Shown: positions 27,215-36,794, counted from the stretch's first letter. The stretch is DNA of 64,000 bases from CBFIDA01 sp965661085 (GCA_965661085.1 CBFIDA010000005.1:24133-88132), one strand, 5' to 3'. Notes: a model not told the origin generated them from the sequence alone. Translations and numbers: made by a program.

Positions 27215-28342
27215 ATGACGGTGATGAAAACACATTTTATCGATGAAATTTATAAGTTGAATGCATTGGTTCGTGATTCACCTGGTCATGTTTATTGGAA
27301 AGATCTTGACCTGGTCCATGAAGGTTGCAATCAAAATTTGGCCGATTTTCTTGGTTTGAAACATCATACCGATATCAAGGGTATGAACAATCGGCAAGTG
27401 CTTGCCATACTCAACAGTGAAAATAGATTGGAAGACATTGAACAAAATGATTTGCAAGTCATTGAGCAAGAAAAAACCTTTGAGGTGGAAGAAAGTGTTC
27501 GAGATTTAGAAGGCAACATGACACATTTTTTATCCATTAAAAAACCATTGTACAATATGCAGCATCAAGTCATTGGACTGATGGGTATTTCCTTTGACAT
27601 CACCTTACAAAAGCAATTTGCAGTGCAACTGGAAATTGCCAATGAACGTGCCAAGCAAAATAATCTTCTCAAATCTGAACTGATTGCCAATCTGCGTCAT
27701 GACATGCGCACACCTTTTGCAGGCATACATGGTTTGTTGGAAATATTGCAGCTCCAAGAAACAAGTTCTGAGAAGAAGCATCTCCTTCAGATGTGTCTGC
27801 AATCGATCAAAAACCTAATGGATTACTGTGACTTGATGTTTGAGTCGTCTTTAAAGTTAGATCAAGACATCCCGACATCGATGCAGCACTTTGCACCAAT
27901 GGATTTGGTGCAAAAAGTTGTGGGCATATTTCAGCCTGCGGCACAACACCGGCAGCTTGATCTCACATATACCATTGATGATCGTGTGCCCAGAAACTTG
28001 GTTGGACCTTATCAGGGGCTCTATCGTGTGCTGACCAATCTTATCGATAATGGCATCAAATTCACCCCCTCTGGTCATGTACATATTCATGTTGCTGGTG
28101 GTGAACGGTTGATCATTGATGTCTGTGATACTGGTCCAGGTATCCCGCCTGAAAGACGCCAGGCTATTTTTGAGAAATTTTGCAAGTTGACGCCCCAATA
28201 TCATAAAAAAACAGCAGGATTTGGTTTGGGGTTGCATTTTGTGGCCAAAATTTGTGCGGCAAATGATATGAGGGTGACTGTTCGTGACAACATACCCTCT
28301 GGTACCATTTTTCACATCGAATGTCCCGTTGAGTGCATTTGA
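27215..28342 (+). CDS. Cytosolic PAS-domain sensor histidine kinase
   Basis: A 375-aa kinase with no membrane segment. The N-terminal PAS domain (about residues 15-130) includes DSPGHVYWKDLDLVHEGCNQ and FLGLK, a pattern also common in Legionella-type hybrid kinases, and a PAC-like MGISFDITLQK. The HisKA domain has phospho-acceptor H in NLRHDMRTPFAG (about residue 166). The ATPase domain has N-box LTNLIDNGIKF, G1 DTGPGIPPERR, F-box-like FEKFCK and G2 GFGLGLHF. All are intact. GGGAGAGC lies before the ATG. The partner is most likely the single-domain receiver upstream. The signal is unknown but must be sensed in the cytosol. Confidence 0.9.
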   Translation: MTVMKTHFIDEIYKLNALVRDSPGHVYWKDLDLVHEGCNQNLADFLGLKHHTDIKGMNNRQVLAILNSENRLEDIEQNDLQVIEQEKTFEVEESVRDLEGNMTHFLSIKKPLYNMQHQVIGLMGISFDITLQKQFAVQLEIANERAKQNNLLKSELIANLRHDMRTPFAGIHGLLEILQLQETSSEKKHLLQMCLQSIKNLMDYCDLMFESSLKLDQDIPTSMQHFAPMDLVQKVVGIFQPAAQHRQLDLTYTIDDRVPRNLVGPYQGLYRVLTNLIDNGIKFTPSGHVHIHVAGGERLIIDVCDTGPGIPPERRQAIFEKFCKLTPQYHKKTAGFGLGLHFVAKICAANDMRVTVRDNIPSGTIFHIECPVECI

Positions 28343-28554
28343 TCGCTTGCATGACAACTGTCGCAAGCTCAAAGATGTCACATTGATGATCAGTTTTATG
28401 CTGTGGCATGATGCGAAGGCATCATGATTGGCTGATGATTATTTTTCAGTAGATCGTACGCGTGATACAAGGCCTATGCATGGCCATCCAGTGCATCTTG
28501 CGTTCTGTGTCAGAAACCTTTAAGTTGTTTTGCAGTTTATCATGGAAGTTTCCG

Positions 28555-29213
28555 ATGCCTACTTCAATTGCCGCGTCACTCAAAGCGGATCCAACATGGC
28601 CCAACCTCTATGTGTTGCCAAATGATGCCAGTGTCGAAAAGTCTTTGAACGCAAAGGAAATGGCATTCTATCGTACGAATTTGGTAATGCCGCCCATGGG
28701 TGGTGACGCTAAGAAATCGACGAAGATTTCATGTTTTTTAACACGACATTTTGTGCCATTGTTGCCGATGTTTTTCATCAAGTTGCCTGGTGATTTAAAG
28801 GCTGAGCAACTGAAACGGCAATTCATGAAGTCTGTGTTGAACATGTTGCCCATTTCAGGCAACGGATTCAAACAAAACCAAAGTCATGGCACAATAAAAA
28901 GATGCATCAATATCATGTGGTGCCTGCGTGTTTTGTTCCGAAAAAACATGTCTCATCGCATGTGCCACAACTGGAGTTTGATGAAAAATCTGTTTATGAT
29001 CGAGACAAAAATATGGGTTACATATTTCCAGCCATGAAATGCATGGTTTTTCCAGAGAAGAAACTGGGCTTTCGGCCAAAATTTTCACGTATGTTTCAGT
29101 CAGCTGTGCCATGGGGCGTGTCCGATCAGTCTGAGCGTTTGGCGCAGGACTTGACCAATCAAATCAAAAAACATGTTGAGCTGAAAATAGGGCTGATCAG
29201 GTCGACGCCATGA
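28555..29213 (+). pseudogene. Orphan gene interrupted by a frameshift
   Basis: Two overlapping frames together look like one gene. The first starts at ATG 28555 (MPTSIAASLKADPTWP) and reads coherently to about 28870-28895. After that its translation becomes rich in Cys/Met/Arg and looks non-coding. From about 28875 the other forward frame reads sensibly (KSWHNKKMHQYHVVPACF) to TGA at 29213. The switch lies at or near the A-rich run AAACAAAACCAAAG (28870-28883). The reconstructed protein is about 215-220 aa with no recognised domain. The cause could be a real frameshift mutation, programmed slippage or an assembly error. Confidence 0.5.
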
Positions 29214-29348
29214 TCCAAGACACAGAGATGATGGATGTGAGGGTGGGACACGCTGAGATCAACAAAGATCACAGGTCAACGAAGTGATTCGCGCTTGCTC
29301 AACATGTTTGTTATACTCGGCTGCAATTGCACCAATGGAAGCACAGCC

Positions 29349-30458
29349 ATGAACACGTTCGGTCGATTGTTTCGTTTCACCACTTGGGGTGCATCACATG
29401 GGCCTGCCATAGGCGTTGTCGTCGATGGGTGTCCCGCTGGAATCGCCCTGACGCCTGAAATGGTACAGCAGGCATTGGATCGTCGAGCACCAGGTCGCAA
29501 TGCGATGACATCGCCCCGTCGTGAGCCCGACCGTGTGGTCATCGAGTCGGGTGTGTGGCAGGGCATCACCACAGGGGATCCCATTGCGATGTGCATACGC
29601 AACCAGGATGCCAAACCCTCTGCTTATCAAACCATGGCCGATTGTCATCGTCCAGGCCATGCCAATTTCACATACCGACATAAGTATGGCCATATGGATC
29701 AACGTGGTGGTGGTCGGGCTTCTGCCCGTGAAACAGCCTGTCGAGTTATGGCTGGTGCCATTGCAGGTGTCTGGTTGAAACAGCATGGCATCGCTGTGCA
29801 AGCGGCATTGGTACAGATGGGACACATTCAAGCCCAACATCAAGATGCATGGGACATGGGGCGTGTGTATGACAATCCTGTGTATGTCCCAGATCCCAAG
29901 GTTGTGTCCCCCATGGTCGACCACATTAAGACTTTAAAAGCATCGGGTGACTCGACGGGTGGCGTGGTTGGCTTTCGAATACTGGGTTGTCCGATTGGTT
30001 TGGGTGAGCCCATTTATGGCAAATGTGAGGCGCAGTTGGCTGCAGCCATGCTCAGCATTCCAGCCAGCAAAGGCTTTGAGATTGGCATGGGTTTCAAAGC
30101 CGCCACCATGAAGGGCTCTGAGCACAATGATCTTTATCGGTCTCAAGCAGGCCAAACGGTCTTGGCCAGCAATCGGGCGGGTGGCACCTTGGGTGGCATC
30201 ACCCAGGGTGAAACCATTTGGGGTCAAGTGGCTTTTAAACCAACATCGAGCATCGGAAAACCACAAGCCACCACCACGTTTTCAGGGCAAGACACCACCT
30301 TGGTGATGGGGGCACAGGCCCGGCATGATCCTTGTGTGGCGATTCGGGCCGTCCCCGTGGTTGAAGCCATGGCAGCTTGCGTGATCGCAGATTTATGGTT
30401 GCAATCGATGACACAAGAGACATGTCACCCACGGTCTGTGTCACATGCACCCAATTGA
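29349..30458 (+). CDS. aroC: Chorismate synthase
   Basis: AroC converts EPSP to chorismate, using reduced FMN without net redox change. At 369 aa it matches the family (E. coli 361). Signatures in order: GESHG-type motif as GASHGPAIGVVVDGCPAG, the conserved HRPGHANFTYRHKYGHMDQRG block with catalytic His, GRASARETACRVMAGA, NRAGGTLGGITQGE, and the C-terminal RHDPCVAIRAVPVVEAM. The start MNTFGRLFRFTTW is chosen by family alignment; the open frame begins 18 codons earlier. It stands before the DAHP synthase gene on the same strand, 90 bp apart. Confidence 0.97.
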   Translation: MNTFGRLFRFTTWGASHGPAIGVVVDGCPAGIALTPEMVQQALDRRAPGRNAMTSPRREPDRVVIESGVWQGITTGDPIAMCIRNQDAKPSAYQTMADCHRPGHANFTYRHKYGHMDQRGGGRASARETACRVMAGAIAGVWLKQHGIAVQAALVQMGHIQAQHQDAWDMGRVYDNPVYVPDPKVVSPMVDHIKTLKASGDSTGGVVGFRILGCPIGLGEPIYGKCEAQLAAAMLSIPASKGFEIGMGFKAATMKGSEHNDLYRSQAGQTVLASNRAGGTLGGITQGETIWGQVAFKPTSSIGKPQATTTFSGQDTTLVMGAQARHDPCVAIRAVPVVEAMAACVIADLWLQSMTQETCHPRSVSHAPN

Positions 30459-30548
30459 ATGTTATTGCATGATGATGGTGGTGATTTCATTGTGGTATTT
30501 GATGGGTATATTCAGTAAAGTGGCTGAAGTCATGTTCGGGAGACGCAT

Positions 30549-31583
30549 ATGAAATTGACGTTTCATACTCAAACCACGCAAGCACAGCGAAGTGCCTTTG
30601 TGTGTGCATTGCAACAGACGCATGTGCGACATGTTGTGTGGCATGATGCATCACGTTGTATCACTGGCGTTGCCATGTGGCCAGGACATGAGATGTTGGT
30701 TCCAGACATGATCGCTCAGGCAGAAACCTTGGGAGAGGTCACAGCACTGCATCCAGATTATCCTTTGGCCAGCATAGATCTGAAGCCCAGTGGCCATGTG
30801 CAGGTGGGTGCACATCGCATTGGTCCAGATACGTTGACGTTGATGGCAGGGCCCTGTGCCATTGAATCGGCTGAGCAATTGGAGGCAATTGCGGTACATG
30901 TTGCTGCATCGGGTGCGCAGTTTCTTCGCGGTGGCGCCTATAAAGGGCGTACCTCGCCATATGCTTTTCAGGGCTTGGGTGCCAAGGCCATTGAAATGCT
31001 CAGTACCACCGCCAAGCGACATGGTTTATACAGCGTGTGTGAGGTGGTTTCCGAGGTGCATTTGCCCGCATATTTGTCTTGCATCGATGTGTTGCAAGTG
31101 GGAGCGCGCAACATGCAAAATTTCACTTTGCTCAAAGCCATTGGACAGACGCAGACACCCGTTTTACTGAAACGTGGCATGTCGGCCACCTACCATGAGT
31201 GGTTGTTGGCTGCAGAATACATCCTCAGCCATGGCAATCCCAATGTGATTTTATGTGAGCGGGGCATTCGCAGCTTTGAGCCCATGACGCGCAATACATT
31301 TGACATCAATGCCATCGCTTTGATGCGCACCTTGACCCATTTGCCTATGATGGCCGATCCCAGTCATGGAACGGGACAGCGGGCATTGGTTGGGCCTATT
31401 GCCAAAGCAGCAGTGGCAGCAGGCGCCATGGGTGTGATGTGTGAAGTGCATACACATCCCGATCGTTCGATGTCTGATGCGGCACAGGCACTCGATTGCT
31501 CAAGTTATCAGCAGCTGGCTTTAGCGCTGAACGTCCTGCACCATGTGATGACGGACTCGGTTTCATCTGCCGCTGCACATTGA
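30549..31583 (+). CDS. aroF: 3-deoxy-7-phosphoheptulonate synthase, type I-beta
   Basis: Catalyses the first step of the shikimate pathway, from phosphoenolpyruvate and erythrose-4-phosphate. The 344-aa protein is of the I-beta class (Thermotoga/Bacillus-like), not the AroF/G/H class usual in enterobacteria. An N-terminal ferredoxin-like regulatory domain covers about residues 1-75. The barrel begins at LMAGPCAIES (metal-binding Cys) and has LRGGAYKGRTSPYAFQGLG, VLLKRGMSAT, ILCERGIR, MADPSHGTGQR and CEVHTHPDRSMSD, which supply the remaining metal and substrate ligands. A GGGAGACG ribosome binding site precedes the ATG. Placed beside aroC. Confidence 0.95.
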   Translation: MKLTFHTQTTQAQRSAFVCALQQTHVRHVVWHDASRCITGVAMWPGHEMLVPDMIAQAETLGEVTALHPDYPLASIDLKPSGHVQVGAHRIGPDTLTLMAGPCAIESAEQLEAIAVHVAASGAQFLRGGAYKGRTSPYAFQGLGAKAIEMLSTTAKRHGLYSVCEVVSEVHLPAYLSCIDVLQVGARNMQNFTLLKAIGQTQTPVLLKRGMSATYHEWLLAAEYILSHGNPNVILCERGIRSFEPMTRNTFDINAIALMRTLTHLPMMADPSHGTGQRALVGPIAKAAVAAGAMGVMCEVHTHPDRSMSDAAQALDCSSYQQLALALNVLHHVMTDSVSSAAAH

Positions 31584-31594
31584 GTCCATGGGGC

Positions 31595-32392
31595 TCATTT
31601 GATACGCTTAATGGGTGGTCCAGCTTGGTCGCTCGATGCCCTGCTGCGTTTTCTTGAAAGGCCGGACATTGTTCTTTGTTGCGCCATGAATGTGCTGACG
31701 CTTATTGCGAATATGCGCTGCATGACTCGAGCGGAGGCTCTGTCTTGAGTCCCAAGCACAGACCTGCTGTCTTGAGGCACTAAAACTGCAATTTTGGCTG
31801 CTTTTTCAAGGTCAAGCATGTGCCCCCGTGTTGTGTCTATTTTAGCTGGCCGTAAAAAAGACAAGATCGTTCGAGTGATTCGGTCCTTGCAAGTGATTCG
31901 GTCGGCAATGATCTGCTTGATGGCACGGCATCGATGCATCATTTTGACAGCAAAGCCGAACTTGTGGGTTGGATGTGCTTTTTCATCAGGTGGGCCATTT
32001 TGGTTTGCACCATGGTTGAACATATGCAAACACAACATCTGACCTACAGTGACATCATTGGGTCCACAATTTTGACGAAAGTGGTCTAAAATCGTTTCAT
32101 TTGACCATGATTTGCCGATATTTTGGAGGGGGGTGGCGCCTCGCGCCAACAACACTCGGATCATGTCCAAATTTCTTGTCTGGATGGCCATGGCCAAAGG
32201 TCTGGTGGGCTGCATGAAGCCTAAACAGGTTTGTCTGCGTAATGGTAGCAATGCTAAAGAATCATCAGGATCTTTGAGGATGACACCATTAATAGATGCA
32301 CCTTGATTCAAAAGCGATGTGACTTTTTTCAAGTCATTATCTTCTATGGCGCAGATCAGCGCTGTATTGAGTTGTTGTGTAGAGGTCTTCAT
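31595..32392 (-). CDS. Ankyrin-repeat protein with basic, NLS-like C-terminus
   Basis: The 265-aa protein has about two to three ankyrin-type units in its first 110 residues. The first (ALICAIEDNDLKKVTSLLNQGASING) matches the helix-loop-helix consensus, and the second (PLAMAIQTRNLDMIRVLLARGATPL) is also clear. The middle part is Lys/Arg/His-rich helical. The C-terminal 20 residues contain two basic clusters, KRSR and PIKRIK, separated by a polar linker, like a eukaryotic bipartite nuclear localisation signal. Ankyrin proteins are a major class of secreted effectors in intracellular bacteria, which fits the Dot/Icm-like gene elsewhere in the window, but secretion is not shown. It converges on the DAHP synthase gene with 11 bp between stops. 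Confidence 0.8.
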   Translation of the reverse strand: MKTSTQQLNTALICAIEDNDLKKVTSLLNQGASINGVILKDPDDSLALLPLRRQTCLGFMQPTRPLAMAIQTRNLDMIRVLLARGATPLQNIGKSWSNETILDHFRQNCGPNDVTVGQMLCLHMFNHGANQNGPPDEKAHPTHKFGFAVKMMHRCRAIKQIIADRITCKDRITRTILSFLRPAKIDTTRGHMLDLEKAAKIAVLVPQDSRSVLGTQDRASARVMQRIFAISVSTFMAQQRTMSGLSRKRSRASSDQAGPPIKRIK

Positions 32393-32445
32393 GGTAGTCT
32401 TTTGTCATGAAATTGTTTTTATTTTACATTTTTGTTGTTTGTTTG

Positions 32446-33030
32446 TCAGTAAGATAGTATGTGTGACAGGCAACGTGCCAGCAATTGCATGCCTTGGGGT
32501 GAGCAGATCGACTCAGGGTGGCTTTGAAGCCCTATGATGGGCAGTGTGCCATGCTGTATGGCCATAACCTCTTGTGCTTCGCTCCATGCGGTCACCTGAA
32601 GGGGTGTGTGTGTCAGGCTTTTTGGATCGATGACCAGGGAGTGATAACGGGCCATGAGAAGTGGTTGAGGCAAGGTTGCAAAAATGCCCCGTTGGTCATG
32701 GAAAATGGGTGCACTGTGGCCATGTAGGGGGCATTGTGCACGTACGATTTTAGCCCCGAACGCCTGACCAATGATTTGATGACCCAGGCAGATCCCCAAA
32801 ATGGGCACCGTTGGAGACAATGCACGCACCAATGCCAGGGTATGCGGTGCTTGGGATGGTGTGCATGGTCCAGGTGAGAGGAGTATGGCACAGGGTGGGT
32901 GTGTGATGATGGCATCTGAGTCCATGTCATCGTGTTGCACAACCCTGGTGTCATGCTTCAACAGTTGGACATAACGCACCAAATTGTAAACAAAAGAATC
33001 GTGATGATCGATGATCAGAATGTTTGCCAT
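32446..33030 (-). CDS. pabA: Aminodeoxychorismate/anthranilate synthase glutamine amidotransferase subunit
   Basis: A class I glutamine amidotransferase that hydrolyses glutamine and feeds ammonia to the chorismate-using partner. At 194 aa it shows ILIIDHHDSFVYNLVRY, LSPGPCTP (oxyanion region), the nucleophile Cys in GICLGHQIIG, and the catalytic His-Glu pair in LQSHPES. The partner gene pabB lies upstream on the same strand, making p-aminobenzoate for folate the likely product. A dual role with anthranilate synthase is possible, as in many bacteria. Two ATGs in tandem; the inner one is used here. No clear ribosome binding site. Confidence 0.92.
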   Translation of the reverse strand: MANILIIDHHDSFVYNLVRYVQLLKHDTRVVQHDDMDSDAIITHPPCAILLSPGPCTPSQAPHTLALVRALSPTVPILGICLGHQIIGQAFGAKIVRAQCPLHGHSAPIFHDQRGIFATLPQPLLMARYHSLVIDPKSLTHTPLQVTAWSEAQEVMAIQHGTLPIIGLQSHPESICSPQGMQLLARCLSHILSY

Positions 33031-33033
33031 CAT

Positions 33034-33415
33034 TGCACATATGGTGGAGGTGTCTCAACATGATGCACGCTTGTGCGAGAATGTCAACCTGATGGCATAG
33101 GCTGGTCAGGGCCATCTCATTCAAATTTAGCGAATGTTTGCGCCTTTCAGTGATCACTTTTCCTTTTTGTTCAAAAGGGCGTTTAACATGAGGGCAAGAG
33201 CCTATGGATGAATGGTCTTTTCTAAAGCAATGCCCGATCACAGCATAGATAGACAAATCCTATTCGAGTACCACTGTTGTGAGGCATGGTGGCTTCTTGG
33301 ACACAGCTTTGAGGGTTGCATTTGAATGAGGTGGTCCTGATACGCGGGTCGGTTGGGTCATGCAGCGTTTCATAAAATGGTGGCGAGAGATGGCTGGCTT
33401 TTGCTCGGTGGTCGT
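33034..33415. other. Spacer between pabB and pabA
   Basis: This 382-base stretch separates two genes that would be expected to be adjacent. Short open frames occur on both strands, but none has a start signal, conserved motif or plausible composition. It may hold the pabA promoter or a decayed gene; nothing specific is seen. Confidence 0.4.
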
Positions 33416-34834
33416 TTATGTGCGTGCGCTGGCGCAGCATTTTTGAATCCATGCAGACAAAGCTTGGGGGTTTGAAACCAAACCATGAAGAATGCTGTGT
33501 GCTTTGATCCATGTCTCATGGTATTCTTGGATAGGATCAGAGTCCAACACCACTGCACCACCGGCATGCAAGGTGATTTGATGGGGTTGTGCAATGAGGG
33601 TGCGAATCAAAATGTTGCTGTCAAACTGACCACAGCCATCCATCCAAAAAAGATGACCACAATACGGTCCACGTTGATGGGGCTCGAGCGCATCGATGAT
33701 GGTCATGGCGCGTTTTTTGGGTGCACCTGTGATGGAGCCTGCGGCCAAAGTGGCACGCAGTAAGGTACCCAGGCTCACATCATGTGACAGTTGTCCTGTG
33801 ATGGTTGAAATGAGATGGTGGACGTTCTCAAATCGATGTGGTGCGCACAGGTGAGGCACGTCTATGCTTTCGGGGGTACACACTTTGCTGAGGTCATTGC
33901 GCATCAAATCAACAATCATGATGTTTTCTGATCGGTTTTTTGCGCTGTGCACCAAAGCATCTTGTGCCATTTGATCTTGCTTGGGATCGGGGTGGCGTGC
34001 ACAGGTCCCTTTGATGGGGCATGCTTCTACCAGACCCTTGGGGTGAACACGCAGAAAGCGCTCTGGTGAGAGCGATAAAAGTTCGAATGTGCCAAAATTG
34101 CCATAGGCACTGAAGGGGGTCTGTTGCTGACGCATGCGTTGATACAGTGCCACGGTATTGATGGGCGTCGGACATGGCCAATGAAATTGTTGAGACAAAT
34201 TGGCTTGAAAAATATCCCCAGCCAGAATGTATTGACGAATGGTTTCAACCGCTTGACCATAGTCATTTTTCGAGGTTGTGCAAATGAGCTGTTCTAATTC
34301 AAAATATTGTGGAGCGATGGTTTGGATCGATGGGATCGGTTGCGCGAGGTGGTCCTTAAAAGCGGCCAGGCGCGCTTTGGCACGATTTTGACGTGCGGTT
34401 GGGGTTGTTTCAGGCAAGCCATTGGCGATCACCCAAGCATTTTGGCTGAGATGGTCGTAGCCCAACACCACATCATAAAGATTGAGGTGTAAAGCTGGCC
34501 AAGTTTGGTTTGCGTGTTGGGGCAATGCCATCAGGTGACGACCATAATCATAGCCAATCAATCCTGCAGCACCGCCCTGAAAAGGTGGCAAGTCTGGGTG
34601 AGGCGTATGAGGTTGAGCGCGCAATGTGTTTTCATGGGTGTGCCAAGCGGTTTCTGCCATACATGGGTCGTGGGATTGCACTTGCTGATACGGATCGGTA
34701 CAGATGTAACTGAAGCGACCACCATGGGCGCCTTGACCATCAAAAAACAGGGTGCCAGGTCTCTGACTGAGTGTTTGCCAATGTGCCAGCATGTCATGAT
34801 AGGGTATGGCAGAAAAAATAGGTTGCATGGTCAA
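33416..34834 (-). CDS. pabB: Aminodeoxychorismate synthase component I
   Basis: Converts chorismate and ammonia to 4-amino-4-deoxychorismate for p-aminobenzoate and folate. The 472-aa protein has the N-terminal domain with GGAAGLIGYDYGRH, and a C-terminal chorismate-binding domain with DIFQANLSQQF, SPERFLRV and the diagnostic PIKGT motif. PIKGT contains the Lys that forms the covalent intermediate in PabB and separates it from TrpE. Further motifs are ENIMIVDLMRNDLSKV and AGSITGAPKKRAM. The pair pabB-pabA is on one strand, 382 bp apart. Divergent from comF. Confidence 0.94.
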   Translation of the reverse strand: MTMQPIFSAIPYHDMLAHWQTLSQRPGTLFFDGQGAHGGRFSYICTDPYQQVQSHDPCMAETAWHTHENTLRAQPHTPHPDLPPFQGGAAGLIGYDYGRHLMALPQHANQTWPALHLNLYDVVLGYDHLSQNAWVIANGLPETTPTARQNRAKARLAAFKDHLAQPIPSIQTIAPQYFELEQLICTTSKNDYGQAVETIRQYILAGDIFQANLSQQFHWPCPTPINTVALYQRMRQQQTPFSAYGNFGTFELLSLSPERFLRVHPKGLVEACPIKGTCARHPDPKQDQMAQDALVHSAKNRSENIMIVDLMRNDLSKVCTPESIDVPHLCAPHRFENVHHLISTITGQLSHDVSLGTLLRATLAAGSITGAPKKRAMTIIDALEPHQRGPYCGHLFWMDGCGQFDSNILIRTLIAQPHQITLHAGGAVVLDSDPIQEYHETWIKAHSILHGLVSNPQALSAWIQKCCASART

Positions 34835-34918
34835 GATGGTTGCATGGTGGATGTTTCATCCTAGACACATCTGGTGGCGCTTGCAAGGTGTGGCATGTTT
34901 GACGTATGGAGAATGGGT

Positions 34919-35551
34919 ATGCGATTGTTGCGGCATGTGTTTCCGCCAATGTGTTTGATGTGCAAGTATCTTTCAACGCCCCACGCACATGCGCGTTTAT
35001 GCACAGAGTGTGTGAGACGATGTTTGGACCATCGCGTGCAAGCACCCGTCCTGTTGCAGGATGGCTTGACCTTTGTCGGTTATCACTACCGGTCGCCGTT
35101 GACGATGTTGTTGCATCAATTCAAATATCATGCCTGTTGGTTGTCGGGCTGTGCCTTGGTTGATTTGATGGTGTTGGCATTTGGCACACATCCTTGGCAA
35201 AATTATGATGGGGTCTTGGTGATGCCTGCCCATCCAAAACGCATCAAGGCACGCGGTGCGCATGTGACCGACATGTTGATGCGTCAATGCCTGAAACGTC
35301 TTGGTTTTGAACATTTGCTTTATACCAGACTCAATTGGCGGCCAGTGCATCAAAATACTCAGATGGGTTTGTCGCGCCAGGCACGGCTTGAGCACATGCA
35401 TGCTGGGGTTTTTGACATGCCAAAGCTTGAAGGGCATTGGCTGCTGTTTGACGATGTGATCACCACTGGACAGACCATGCATGCCTGTTTGCAAGCATTG
35501 TCTCAAACAGACCTCACCTTGCATGTCATGTCTTTGTTTTGTGTGTCCTGA
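34919..35551 (+). CDS. comF: ComF/GntX family phosphoribosyltransferase-like protein
   Basis: Related to ComF (DNA uptake) and GntX. The N-terminal zinc-finger region has the pairs CLMC (MCLMCK) and CTEC spaced as in the family. The C-terminal PRTase domain ends in the PRPP-binding loop LLFDDVITTGQTM, and VMPAHPKRIKARG precedes it, matching the P-x-H-x-x-R-x-x-x-RG block. The 210-aa length uses the ATG at 34919, which has GGAGA at 6-nt spacing; ATGs at 34895 and 34913 are alternatives. In naturally transformable bacteria ComF drives single-strand DNA entry, so it hints at competence. It is divergent from pabB. Confidence 0.9.
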   Translation: MRLLRHVFPPMCLMCKYLSTPHAHARLCTECVRRCLDHRVQAPVLLQDGLTFVGYHYRSPLTMLLHQFKYHACWLSGCALVDLMVLAFGTHPWQNYDGVLVMPAHPKRIKARGAHVTDMLMRQCLKRLGFEHLLYTRLNWRPVHQNTQMGLSRQARLEHMHAGVFDMPKLEGHWLLFDDVITTGQTMHACLQALSQTDLTLHVMSLFCVS

Positions 35552-35666
35552 TGATGTCATGTGCGGTTTTTTTAATCTGTTCCCCCTAAAATAGCGCAAA
35601 AACGGATGCAATGTGCTGGCCAATGGTTTTTAATGACATCGGTTCATGGTTCCATTGCACATGCAG

Positions 35667-36794
35667 ATGCTTCACATCCACGTTTCAGAAAATTTTGATT
35701 ACCATTTTGGCGCCAGTTGTCTGACATGCCCTGATGTGGTTAAAGCACTCACAAGCCAAGGACGACAAGCAGTATGCATTGCCGATGCCGATTTGTTTGC
35801 TTTGCATGGCACACATTTGAAAGCCTGTTTGGGGTCATGGCTTGTTGAGGTACTCACTGTACCATCGGGTGAGACATCAAAGACACAAATCACAAAAACC
35901 CTGTTGGAAAACCAGTTGCTTGAGAAGGGATACCAACGGGATGTTTGTCTGGTGGCGTTTGGTGGCGGCATGATTTTGGATTTGGTGGGTTTCGTGGCGG
36001 CCACATATTTGCGTGGGGTGCCGGTGGTGTATTTGCCGACCAGTTTGCTCAGCATGGTGGATGCATGCATTGGTGGTAAAGTTGGGATCAATACGCCCTT
36101 GGGCAAGAACACCATCGGTCTGGTGCGTCAACCCAGTGCGGTGGTGGCGGATTTGGACTTTTTGGACACGTTGCCACAAGTGCAATGGATCTCTGGCATG
36201 GCTGAGGTTTTAAAGCATGCCCTGATTGCAGATGCAGCATTTTTGGCTTGGTTGGTCCAGCATCGTGATGCACTGTTGACACGAGATCGCGTCTCTGTGT
36301 CACACATGCTCACACGCAGTCATGCCATCAAACAACAATTTGTCTCGGGCGATGTGAACGATCAAGGGCGACGTCAGTGCCTCAATTATGGACATACCTT
36401 TGGACATGCATTGGAGTTGGGCAGTCAAGGCCGTGTGCCGCATGGCATTGCGGTGGCACACGGTATGGTGGTGGCCAACCACATTGCCGTCAGCTTGGGC
36501 CACTTGAGGTGCCATGATGCCAAACAGATTGCAGATCATCTGGCAGCCTTTGGTTTGTTGCCGGCTTGGCCAAGCACATGGTTGTTGCCCTGGGCATCGT
36601 ATTGGCAGATCATGCTGCGTGATAAGAAAAATCGCGCAGGCATGTGTCGATGGGTCTTGTTAAAAAGGGCGGGGGAGGTTGCAGGGCAGCCATCGACCCA
36701 AGCGGTCACACATGCTGTGTGGCTGGATGCCTGTCAGGCCTGGACTCAAACACATGTGACCACGCATGCGGAGATGGCATATGGCACAGCATGA
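35667..36794 (+). CDS. aroB: 3-dehydroquinate synthase
   Basis: Cyclises DAHP to 3-dehydroquinate using NAD+ and a divalent metal, second step of the pathway. At 375 aa from the ATG at 35667, which aligns with E. coli AroB (MLHIHV against MERIVV); ATGs at 35646 and 35661 are alternatives. Signatures: PSGETSKT, AFGGGMILDLVGFVAATYLRG (NAD-binding GGG), LPTSLLSMVDACIGGKVGIN, LGKNTIG, the metal ligands in MAEVLKHALI, NYGHTFGHALE and HG. The next gene aroDE starts inside its 3' end (14-bp overlap), so the two are translationally coupled. Confidence 0.96.
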   Translation: MLHIHVSENFDYHFGASCLTCPDVVKALTSQGRQAVCIADADLFALHGTHLKACLGSWLVEVLTVPSGETSKTQITKTLLENQLLEKGYQRDVCLVAFGGGMILDLVGFVAATYLRGVPVVYLPTSLLSMVDACIGGKVGINTPLGKNTIGLVRQPSAVVADLDFLDTLPQVQWISGMAEVLKHALIADAAFLAWLVQHRDALLTRDRVSVSHMLTRSHAIKQQFVSGDVNDQGRRQCLNYGHTFGHALELGSQGRVPHGIAVAHGMVVANHIAVSLGHLRCHDAKQIADHLAAFGLLPAWPSTWLLPWASYWQIMLRDKKNRAGMCRWVLLKRAGEVAGQPSTQAVTHAVWLDACQAWTQTHVTTHAEMAYGTA

